From Planctomycetota bacterium (GTDB lineage: Bacteria; Planctomycetota; Planctomycetia; Pirellulales; Thermoguttaceae): a stretch of DNA of 7,299 bases. The notes beneath the pieces were generated by a model that saw only the letters and a list, made by a program, of their open reading frames with translations, was not told the DNA's origin and did not search any database. The number at the start of each line of letters is the position of its first letter. Within the stretch, counting starts at the first letter, position 1. The translations under genes were made by a program, and so were the position numbers. The stretch spans positions 1-7,299 of the forward strand of contig JANXQG010000172.1 in assembly GCA_025356915.1 (NCBI GenBank), written 5' to 3'. Shown piece after piece: positions 1 through 5,059 of the stretch.

Positions 1-1
1 C

Positions 2-529
2 ATCGCCGCCCTGCGCAACGCGTCCCAGCGCCTGATCGCGATGGCGCGGCGGGCGGTGTGCTCGCCTGAGTCGTGGAGCGCGTGGGTGGGCGCCATGAGG
101 TCGGGCCTCAAGTCGAACTTCATGGGCGGCCATATCGGCGACGAGTACGAGGCCTTCGTGCATGGCATGCACACCGTGTGCAACGTGCTGGCAGACTCGG
201 AGCGGCAGATCGCTCACGTGGTAGCGCCGGCCTCGGAGCAGCGCGCCGCCGCCGCCGATGCGCGCGTGCGGGAGTTGGAGGCCGAACTGTTCGCTGCACG
301 CCAGGCACTCATCACGGAGGGCGTGGCTCGCACATCCGCGGAAGCCGAGCGCGACGAGTACAAGGCGCAGAACTCGGTTCCGGGCATTCTCGATGAGGTG
401 GAGAACCCAGCGCCAGTTCCGGTTGGCGCGCCGGGGTCGAATGCTCGCCGAGCATGGTGCCTCGGTCGCGCGTTGCAGACAGCGGAGAGGGAGTTGGGCA
501 AGACACTAGATCGTGCTATCGGCGCGTAG
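2..529 (+). CDS. Ea22-like phage protein, 5'-truncated by window edge (inverted paralogue of 506-1321)
   Basis: The frame is open from base 2 to the TAG at 527-529, so the gene probably starts before the window; an internal ATG lies at 41. The visible part begins IAALRNASQRLIAMARR, matching the segment LRNAAPRLIAMARR of the leftward gene at 506-1321. A middle section of about 68 residues follows with no counterpart there. Next comes a charged, probably coiled-coil stretch (RVRELEAE...EAERDEYKAQNS), then a conserved tail ending TLDRAIGA. The leftward paralogue continues past TLDRAIGA with EAERDAARK, whereas this copy stops at once, so its C-terminus is shortened. The 'ALRN..PRLIAMA' pattern followed by coiled coil is typical of Ead/Ea22-like accessory proteins of phages; their biochemical role is not established. 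It converges on the leftward cassette, so it is not part of that operon. Confidence 0.6.
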   Translation: MAALRNASQRLIAMARRAVCSPESWSAWVGAMRSGLKSNFMGGHIGDEYEAFVHGMHTVCNVLADSERQIAHVVAPASEQRAAAADARVRELEAELFAARQALITEGVARTSAEAERDEYKAQNSVPGILDEVENPAPVPVGAPGSNARRAWCLGRALQTAERELGKTLDRAIGA

Positions 530-603
530 ATCTTCTTTGCCTTCCGCCCGCCGAGGATGGCGCGCACCATCGGCGCCGAGAACAGGATGCCATGCTCCTT
601 CAC
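214..603 (-). pseudogene. Truncated phage gene with 'ILFSAPMVRAI' start, fused to antisense sequence
   Basis: On the minus strand, a GTG at 603-601 preceded by GGAG at 6-base spacing starts MKEHGILFSAPMVRAILGGRK. This closely resembles the N-terminus of a widespread phage protein beginning 'MKERPILFSAPMVRAILEGRKTQTRR', which I recall as often grouped with ASCH-like proteins. After GGRK (about base 541) the expected TQTRR-type continuation is missing. The frame runs into the antisense of the left inverted-repeat arm and ends at 214 in low-complexity, serine/arginine/alanine-rich residues. Only about 64 bases (540-603) look genuine. An alternative in-frame ATG lies at 615-613 but has no better Shine-Dalgarno sequence. 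The gene is best read as a fragment cut by a rearrangement near 527-540. Confidence 0.55.
261..526 (+). repeat. Left arm of large inverted repeat
   Basis: Read on the plus strand, this arm aligns with the reverse complement of 728-930. Over 344-526 I count 18 mismatches in 183 bases, about 90% identity, and the innermost 21 bases (506-526) are identical. The left arm has 63 extra bases (codons for LFAARQALITEGVARTSAEAE) absent from the right arm. A further matching block lies outside at 5-54 versus 1041-1090, with 5 mismatches in 50. Nearly all differences are synonymous. Confidence 0.9.
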
Positions 604-1321
604 TGCGGTCTCCATTCGCCAGCGCGACGCGCAGGTTGTGCAGGACGCTGGGCAGGTGCGGCTCGTAGGCTTCCAGCCACTGCACCGCGTCGCGGATCGT
701 CTTCCGCGCCGCATCGCGCTCGGCCTCCGCGCCGATAGCACGATCTAGTGTCTCGCCCAACTCCCGCTCCGCTGTCTGCAGCGCGCGGCCGAGGCACCAT
801 GCTCGGCGAGCATTCGACCCCGGCGCACCAACGGGGATCGGCGCAGGGTTCTCTACTTCATCGAGGATTCCTGGGACCGAATTCTGCGCCTTGTACTCAT
901 CGCGCTCGGCCTCCAGTTCCCGCACGCGCGATTCGGCGGCGACTGCATCGTCAATGCGCTGGAGTACATCCGCCGGATGCGCGGCCCCCGTGTAGCCAAC
1001 CGCCTCAGCCATCCGATTGAGCCACTCTCCAGAACTCGTGGCCCGACGCGCCATCGCGATCAGGCGCGGGGCCGCGTTGCGCAGGCCGGTGAGAAGCTCG
1101 GCGTCGGCGTACGCCTGGCGCTCCTGCGCGCACCCCGGCTCTCCGTCCACCTCGGCGCGGTCGTCGGACTCCGCGGGCGGCTCGCACGACGGGCCGACGG
1201 CGCGATATGCGTGGCCGTCATCCTCGATCCAAGTGTGGGCCGCCCACTCCCCCGGCGTCGCCCGCTTCTCCAGCGCCTCCAGCGCGTCCAGTTCCGCCGC
1301 GGTGAGGTCCGGCGCGGTCAT
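506..1321 (-). CDS. Ea22-like phage accessory protein (271 aa)
   Basis: The protein starts MTAPDLTAAELDALEALEKR then ATPGEW (residues 21-26). It carries YADAELLTGLRNAAPRLIAM (71-90), then a charged coiled-coil-like stretch around 126-148. The 'ATPGEW' plus 'DAELLTGLRNAAPRLI' layout is typical of Ead/Ea22-like proteins, which are accessory genes in many phages; function unknown. The ATG at 1321 overlaps the TGA of the 71-residue gene upstream (ATGA), implying coupled translation. The last roughly 32 residues (from S240) read out of frame through the start of the next gene and then into the inverted-repeat arm, ending LRADSTI. That C-terminus is therefore probably not ancestral. The other junctions in this cassette are NTGA overlaps, and a TGA sits in the adjacent frame at 602-600, so a late frameshift is possible. 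Confidence 0.65.
   Translation of the reverse strand: MTAPDLTAAELDALEALEKRATPGEWAAHTWIEDDGHAYRAVGPSCEPPAESDDRAEVDGEPGCAQERQAYADAELLTGLRNAAPRLIAMARRATSSGEWLNRMAEAVGYTGAAHPADVLQRIDDAVAAESRVRELEAERDEYKAQNSVPGILDEVENPAPIPVGAPGSNARRAWCLGRALQTAERELGETLDRAIGAEAERDAARKTIRDAVQWLEAYEPHLPSVLHNLRVALANGDRSEGAWHPVLGADGARHPRRAEGKEDLRADSTI
728..930 (-). repeat. Right arm of large inverted repeat
   Basis: This is the reverse-complement partner of 261-526 and lies inside the leftward Ea22-like gene. The two arms are separated by 201 bases of unique sequence (527-727), which hold the C-terminal coding end of the leftward gene and the start of a truncated gene. Confidence 0.9.
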
Positions 1322-1533
1322 GGCCGCACCATCCGCGCCAGCGCCACCGAGGGAAGCGGGTGCGCGCTGCCGGGGTTGAGGTCTGCGCGACCTCCGCTGC
1401 GCATGTGCCTATTGTTGTCGACGACGCGCACGGTCACGCGCCCATCACAGCGCACCTCCAACTCGGCGCACCAGTCCCCCTCCCCCAGCAGCGCACGCAG
1501 CTCGCGGCACGCTTCGTCGATTGCTGTGCTCAT
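1318..1533 (-). CDS. Small hypothetical protein (71 aa)
   Basis: The start is the ATG at 1533-1531, preceded by GAGGTGA (spacing about 4) and overlapping the stop of the methyltransferase gene in an ATGA. A longer in-frame ORF extends to 1698, but it runs inside the methyltransferase gene and lacks this signal. The protein begins MSTAIDEACRELRALLGEGD with a probable amphipathic helix. A short strand-like section follows (AELEVRCDGRVTVRVVDNN), then a tail ending SVALARMVRP. It has no signal peptide or membrane segment and I do not recognise a family. Its position between a methyltransferase and an Ea22-like gene in an overlapping chain suggests an early accessory role, which is inference only. 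Confidence 0.7.
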   Translation of the reverse strand: MSTAIDEACRELRALLGEGDWCAELEVRCDGRVTVRVVDNNRHMRSGGRADLNPGSAHPLPSVALARMVRP

Positions 1534-2066
1534 TTGTTCACCTCGATTGTGCTGTCGATCTGGTTGCCCCACCGGTCCCACCCGGCCCGTGCGCGACGAG
1601 CGAAAAGCTCCACGTACGGCCCGGGCGACACTGACTCCACAAGCTCCATGAACTCGTCGGGTTTCTGCGAGTGCTTTCGACGCGGCCACTCGAACCACGT
1701 GCGGTCAACGCGTTGTTTCGCAGCCAGCGACCCACGACGACAGAACAGAATGTGTTCGCTAGTCTGCACAAACGTCCCTCCGAGCCCGATGCCCATGGCA
1801 GGTTTGCACCAAGTGAGGAGCACCGACGGCTTGAAACCCCACGCGTAGCAGGCGTCGTACGCGTTGAGGATGTACCGGTTGCACGTCCACAGGTAGAGAT
1901 GCGCGTCTTTTTCGGCGATGTCGCGCACACTAAGCGCGTTGATCTCGTCAAAAGACATGCACGGGTAGTAATCCGTAACGGGCTTCGGCGATCCGCCGCT
2001 GCCCCAGTCCGGTCCTCTTCCCTGGTCGGGCCAGGGTGGGTCTACAACAATCGTTGAGTACTTCAC
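1530..2066 (-). CDS. MT-A70 family DNA N6-adenine methyltransferase (178 aa)
   Basis: The protein opens MKYSTIVVDPPW: the DPPW at residues 9-12 is the catalytic motif IV of MT-A70-type N6-adenine methyltransferases, which use S-adenosylmethionine. Other family hallmarks follow in order: YPCMSFDEINAL, DAHLYLWTCNRYI, GFKPSVLLTWCKP, TFVQTSEHILFCRRG, HSQKPDEFMELVE, and a C-terminal PGPYVELFARR..AGWDRWGNQI. The length is normal for phage members. The start is a GTG at 2066-2064 that overlaps the TGA of the primase gene (GTGA), with GAAGG upstream. The substrate is probably adenine in phage DNA; a role in protection from host restriction or in regulation is inference. No restriction enzyme gene is nearby, so it looks like an orphan methyltransferase. 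Confidence 0.93.
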   Translation of the reverse strand: MKYSTIVVDPPWPDQGRGPDWGSGGSPKPVTDYYPCMSFDEINALSVRDIAEKDAHLYLWTCNRYILNAYDACYAWGFKPSVLLTWCKPAMGIGLGGTFVQTSEHILFCRRGSLAAKQRVDRTWFEWPRRKHSQKPDEFMELVESVSPGPYVELFARRARAGWDRWGNQIDSTIEVNK

Positions 2067-4324
2067 TTGTTCGCCTTCTCGAGGAGCTTTTTCACGGCGT
2101 TATCTGCCTCTTGCGACACTCGTGCCATCTCTTCTCCACCGAAGTCATCGGACACGACCCACACGATGCCGGTCTTGCGTCGAACTTGCTTGACGCCGAG
2201 ACGACGCAGCGTCCTCGCGATGCGCTTCTGCTCGACTTGCGACAGCTTCGCCAGGGACGCAGCGTCGCCCGCGTGGATGGCTACGCGGAAGATCTCGGAG
2301 ATTCGCACTTCTTTCTGTCCAATGCAGTACTTGGTGATTGCCTCGTCCCAAGCGTCATACACGCAGTGGTCGGCGTTGCGCTCGTCGACAGCTTCGGCTT
2401 CAGTGCTCTCAAACCAGTGCGGCTCGTCCGACTCAGCGAGCGCGTTGGCTTCTCCCCATATCTCGTCGCGATGCCGGCGCACGTAGTCAAGATTGATCGT
2501 CACGTTGTTGAGATCAATCACCCAGAATCGACGGTTGCCCGTGTCGTCGCGCAAAAACTCAGGCGTGTTGGTCGTGCCGAAGAAGACGCACGTTCGCGGC
2601 GTGGCGATCATGGACCGCGTGTAGGCGGGTCGGTAGATGTCCACGCGTCGGGTGAGGTATTCCTTGAGCGCTTCCAAGTCCCACGACGAGTTCGAGGTGA
2701 GCTCGCCGAACTCGATTGCCCACATGCCGTGCAGCTCCTGCATGGCGTCCTTGCTGCGGATGTCCGAGATGTTGGACTTGACGTATTCGAGCCCAAACAG
2801 CGTCTCGATGAAGCTCGTTTTCTTCTTGCCCTGCTGGTCAGTGAGAAAGACAAGCACCGAGTCGACCTTCGTGCCCGGACGCCGCATGCGCCGCGCAGCT
2901 GCGATAAGCTGCTTGCGCAGCATCGCTCGCGACAGTCGGTCTTCGTGCTTTATACCCATGCCGTGCGTGGAAAGGGCGTCAATCGCGCCAACCTTGTTGG
3001 GGCACGAGTCGAGGTAATTCCGCACTGGGTGAAACGGGTGCGACTTGCCGACCGACTCCACGCAGGCGTACACGACTTGCGGACCGATCTTCGCGCCGAC
3101 CGATTCCATCCAAGTCGTGATGCGCATCGAATCAGCTTCGGACAGCCCAAGATTCGGGTTCTCAGCGTCGAGCTTGATTGGCGGGTTGTACGCCTCGATC
3201 CTGCCCGTCACCTCGTTGTACCACAGAACGTTTTTCCATTCTGGGTGGTCGTTGAGGTACGAGCAGATTTCCGAGTGCGTCACTTTGCGCATCTCAGTTG
3301 CCGCAGCGATGCGCCCGAACGTATACAGGTACTGATGCTGCGGGCTGCGCACGGGCCCGATCGTCGCGTCGGCATGCTCGACGGGCGCGTCGAATCCACC
3401 CAGCGTGTTGGTCCCGAGCACGCCATGGATCTCGCTGGTGGGGATGTGTCCAAGCAACTCGGTGAGTTTGGTCCACGCTGTGATCGGCGAGTCGGTCTTG
3501 AACTTCTCCCACGTGCGGTCCACAAGGCGCATTCTCTCGAACGCCTTCGTTTCGTCGTTGCCTGTGCACATGGTCAAGTCGTGCAGAACCTGCTTGACGT
3601 AGTTGCGGGAGAAGCGCAGCTTGACCAACGCGCCCGCCAGCGCTAGGTGCGCTTCTTGTCTCTTCCCAACCGGTGGCCAGCACGAAACGAGGTGGTCGAC
3701 CAGCTTCTCGTGCGCTTCGACGCTCGGGTCGGGCAGTTCGTTCGAGTCGTCCGACGCTAAAACGCCGGGCGCTGCCTCGACGACTCGGTCTTTCCATTCC
3801 TCAGGGACGATGAGCCCGTCGTTGGTAGTGAACCCGTACTCATAAACCATGCCGCGCGCGGGAACGAACCAGGCCCGGCTCGCGTCCACTGCGGCGCTGC
3901 CTGCCTTGAAGGGGAGCTTCTTGCGTACAGCTTTGTGCATTTCTGCGTAAGTCTTGGCGTCCACAGCACGGGACATTGGGATGAACAGGTGCCATCGCGG
4001 CGCGTTCTTGGCTGCGCTGGGCGACGAATGCCAGAACCCAAACAACCCGAGCGCGTCGAGCGCAGCGTGGATCTGGGCGGCGTCGGGAATGGGCGCCTCG
4101 TCGATGTCAAAACCGAGAATCTCGATCGATTCCACGTTCTCAAGCTTGCGGCTGTTGCCCTTGAACGTTGCGAAGGAGAAGAGCGGAATCGCACTCTTGG
4201 TAATAGAACCGTTCTCACCGAGTTTGATGCCTTCGAGTGTTGGCTGTGAGAGGAAGTCTTCGAGATCGACGTCGTCGACCCAGCCCACGGGCTGTTTCAG
4301 GGACATGAACCGAGTAATCTGCAT
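2063..4324 (-). CDS. Phage primase-helicase: PrimPol-like N-terminus with VirE-type P-loop ATPase (about 753 aa)
   Basis: This is the probable replication protein of the phage. Numbering is from the ATG at 4324. The N-terminal part resembles archaeo-eukaryotic primase/PrimPol domains: ILGFDIDE (D73 and D75, metal-binding motif I), RWHLFIPMSR (H112, motif II) and VDASRAWFVP (D147, motif III). The C-terminal half matches VirE-family ATPases: a P-loop-like TDQQGKKKTSF (about 495-505), WAIEFGEL as a Walker B-type segment (about 535-542), CVFFGTTN (sensor 1) and EFLRDDTGNRRFW (arginine-rich motif). A small DNA-binding-like tail follows, ending LLEKANK. The frame is open back to a GTG at 4396, but that start would lie in the intergenic repeat array; ATGs at 4324 and 4306 are alternatives and none has a clear Shine-Dalgarno sequence. 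It is the first gene of the leftward cassette. Confidence 0.88.
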   Translation of the reverse strand: MQITRFMSLKQPVGWVDDVDLEDFLSQPTLEGIKLGENGSITKSAIPLFSFATFKGNSRKLENVESIEILGFDIDEAPIPDAAQIHAALDALGLFGFWHSSPSAAKNAPRWHLFIPMSRAVDAKTYAEMHKAVRKKLPFKAGSAAVDASRAWFVPARGMVYEYGFTTNDGLIVPEEWKDRVVEAAPGVLASDDSNELPDPSVEAHEKLVDHLVSCWPPVGKRQEAHLALAGALVKLRFSRNYVKQVLHDLTMCTGNDETKAFERMRLVDRTWEKFKTDSPITAWTKLTELLGHIPTSEIHGVLGTNTLGGFDAPVEHADATIGPVRSPQHQYLYTFGRIAAATEMRKVTHSEICSYLNDHPEWKNVLWYNEVTGRIEAYNPPIKLDAENPNLGLSEADSMRITTWMESVGAKIGPQVVYACVESVGKSHPFHPVRNYLDSCPNKVGAIDALSTHGMGIKHEDRLSRAMLRKQLIAAARRMRRPGTKVDSVLVFLTDQQGKKKTSFIETLFGLEYVKSNISDIRSKDAMQELHGMWAIEFGELTSNSSWDLEALKEYLTRRVDIYRPAYTRSMIATPRTCVFFGTTNTPEFLRDDTGNRRFWVIDLNNVTINLDYVRRHRDEIWGEANALAESDEPHWFESTEAEAVDERNADHCVYDAWDEAITKYCIGQKEVRISEIFRVAIHAGDAASLAKLSQVEQKRIARTLRRLGVKQVRRKTGIVWVVSDDFGGEEMARVSQEADNAVKKLLEKANK

Positions 4325-4384
4325 GGGTGCGAGAGGGTGCACCGAGTGTGCCAGATGTCTCTCTGAGGACGCTACACCGGACAA

Positions 4385-4418
4385 TGCACCGGCCACTACA
4401 CTGCACCGGCCACTACAC
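4385..4418 (+). repeat. Perfect tandem duplication, 2 x 17 bp
   Basis: The unit TGCACCGGCCACTACAC occurs at 4385-4401 and again at 4402-4418 with no mismatch. Each unit holds one ACTACAC core. If the primase gene were read from the GTG at 4396, the first unit would overlap its coding start. Confidence 0.95.
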
Positions 4419-4443
4419 CCCTAAGGTGTAATTGGGTGTAGTG
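4410..4443. repeat. Inverted repeat CACTACACCC / GGGTGTAGTG
   Basis: Arms 4411-4420 and 4434-4443 are perfect 10-bp complements with a 13-base spacer. They may be a pair of oppositely oriented protein-binding sites rather than a terminator, since no T-run follows on either strand. Confidence 0.8.
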
Positions 4444-4480
4444 TATATCCCCCGCCTTTTTGTGAGAAAAGACAAGAGAG

Positions 4481-4510
4481 ACGGTACACGACACTACACG
4501 ACGGTACACC
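4481..4510 (+). repeat. Three direct 10-bp repeats
   Basis: The consecutive decamers ACGGTACACG, ACACTACACG and ACGGTACACC share the pattern AC(G/A)(G/C)TACAC(G/C). A 10-bp period puts each copy on the same face of the helix, as expected of cooperative protein-binding sites. Confidence 0.8.
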
Positions 4511-4522
4511 GAGAGGCTCATC

Positions 4523-4617
4523 GGGTGTAGTGGTGAAGTGTAGTGTAGGCCTTGTAGTGGGGGGGTTCGGAATCCCCAAAAAAAAATTTCTCTCTCTCAA
4601 AAATACCCACTACACCC
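4523..4617. repeat. Inverted repeat GGGTGTAGTGG / CCACTACACCC flanking an AT-rich island
   Basis: Arms 4523-4533 and 4607-4617 are perfect 11-bp complements. The interval holds a further GTGTAGTG (4538-4545), TTGTAGTGG (4552-4560), a G-run, an A9 run (4578-4586), TTT, an alternating CT stretch and A5 (4599-4603). In this GC-rich window it is the clearest AT-rich island and a candidate DNA-unwinding element. Confidence 0.65.
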
Positions 4618-4627
4618 ACCACACCAC

Positions 4628-4662
4628 TGCACGGCCCGTCGGGGGGCGCCCCTGTGCACGGC
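4628..4662. repeat. GC palindrome flanked by direct repeats TGCACGGC
   Basis: GGGGCGCCCC at 4643-4652 is a perfect 10-bp palindrome. TGCACGGC lies on either side at 4628-4635 and 4655-4662. The block sits just upstream of the first virion gene and could be an operator or a hairpin; no T-run marks it as a terminator. Confidence 0.6.
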
Positions 4663-4691
4663 GATAAACCACCGTGGGTGACCCTTCACAC

Positions 4692-5006
4692 GTGAACATC
4701 GACCAGTTCCGGCTCAGATTCCCAGAGTTCAGCGAAACTCCGGACGCGATTGTGTCTGCGAATCTCGCCGACACGCTGCTTGAGTTCAGTGTCGATGTGT
4801 GGGGCGACTTGCTCGACCGGGGGCATGGAAACCTTACGGCTCACCTGCTCTCGAGCACGCCGTATGGGCAGCAAGCCAAACTCGTCGCCAAGGACGGGCA
4901 GACCACCTATATGAAGCAATACCAACGACTCCGAGCTATTGTCGGTTGTGGCGGCGTGCACGTCGCGGAAGGGCTGGAAGTCTACACCAGCTACCCGTGG
5001 CAATGA
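4692..5006 (+). CDS. DUF4054-like phage head-completion / head-tail connector protein (104 aa)
   Basis: The protein starts MNIDQFRLRFPEFSETPDA, then ANLADTLLEFSVDVWGDLLD, then LTAHLLSSTPYGQQAKL, and ends EVYTSYPWQ. The order 'F..RFPEF', a helix ending in 'VWGD', and 'L.AHLL' is the pattern of DUF4054 phage proteins of similar size, which are thought to sit at the head-tail joint. The start chosen is the GTG at 4692, which gives the family's usual N-terminus and has GGTGA about ten bases upstream. A GTG at 4674 would add six residues. It is the first gene of the rightward cassette; the terminase, portal and capsid genes that usually precede it are not here. Confidence 0.72.
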   Translation: MNIDQFRLRFPEFSETPDAIVSANLADTLLEFSVDVWGDLLDRGHGNLTAHLLSSTPYGQQAKLVAKDGQTTYMKQYQRLRAIVGCGGVHVAEGLEVYTSYPWQ

Positions 5007-5026
5007 CGGAGCACGCTAGGTCCAGG

Positions 5027-5059
5027 ATGACCCCGTCTCGTGTCAGGACGACCCCATGA
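5027..5059 (+). CDS. Possible 10-residue leader peptide overlapping the next gene
   Basis: In the 49-base gap after the DUF4054-like gene, an ATG at 5027 (with AGG immediately upstream) opens MTPSRVRTTP. Its TGA (5057-5059) overlaps the ATG of the next gene as ATGA. Two near-identical 12-mers, CAGGATGACCCC at 5023 and CAGGACGACCCC at 5044, bracket it, so it may simply be a by-product of a small duplication that copied the ribosome-binding region. Confidence 0.2.
   Translation: MTPSRVRTTP

Larger units (their letters stand above)
4371..4634. other. Repeat-rich intergenic region, candidate replication origin or divergent operator
   Basis: This is the gap between the leftward replication cassette and the rightward virion cassette. 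The heptamer ACTACAC occurs at 4395, 4412, 4493 and 4609, and its complement GTGTAGT at 4436, 4525 and 4538. Near copies occur at 4371, 4483, 4503 and 4553. It also holds a poly-A/CT-rich island. Clustered short repeats plus an AT-rich stretch beside a primase gene are what phage origins (iterons plus unwinding element) look like. A cooperative repressor array controlling both cassettes is the main alternative. I see no convincing sigma70 promoter. Confidence 0.5.

Noticed and set aside
1..760. Inverted repeat as a simple whole-genome-amplification or assembly snap-back artefact
   Set aside because: The arms differ at about 10% of bases with a strongly synonymous pattern and a 63-bp indel, which a same-molecule artefact would not give. 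A chimera between two related strains remains possible.
261..930. Insertion sequence or transposon with long terminal inverted repeats
   Set aside because: Only 201 bases lie between the arms, no transposase is present, no target-site duplication is evident, and the arms are protein-coding.
977..1651. Plus-strand ORF of 224 codons over the Ea22-like and small genes
   Set aside because: It is arginine/proline-rich low-complexity sequence lying opposite coupled leftward genes with ribosome-binding sites; a shadow.
2036..3646. Long 536-codon plus-strand ORF opposite the primase-helicase gene
   Set aside because: It is antisense to a protein with clear primase and ATPase motifs. Its translation is arginine/valine/histidine-rich with no recognisable domain, as expected of a codon-bias shadow in GC-rich DNA.
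4433..4475. Possible sigma70 promoter around TATATC/GATATA and TTGTCT
   Set aside because: Candidate -35 and -10 boxes are weak and the spacing is about 20 or about 15 bases, outside the usual range; not enough to call.
4559..4590. Hairpin plus A-run as an intrinsic terminator
   Set aside because: On the plus strand the hairpin is followed by A rather than T, and on the minus strand the T-run comes before the hairpin. Neither orientation gives a terminator.
4385..4617. CRISPR array from repeated short motifs
   Set aside because: Repeats are only 7-17 bp, lie in both orientations, and are not regularly spaced around unique spacers.
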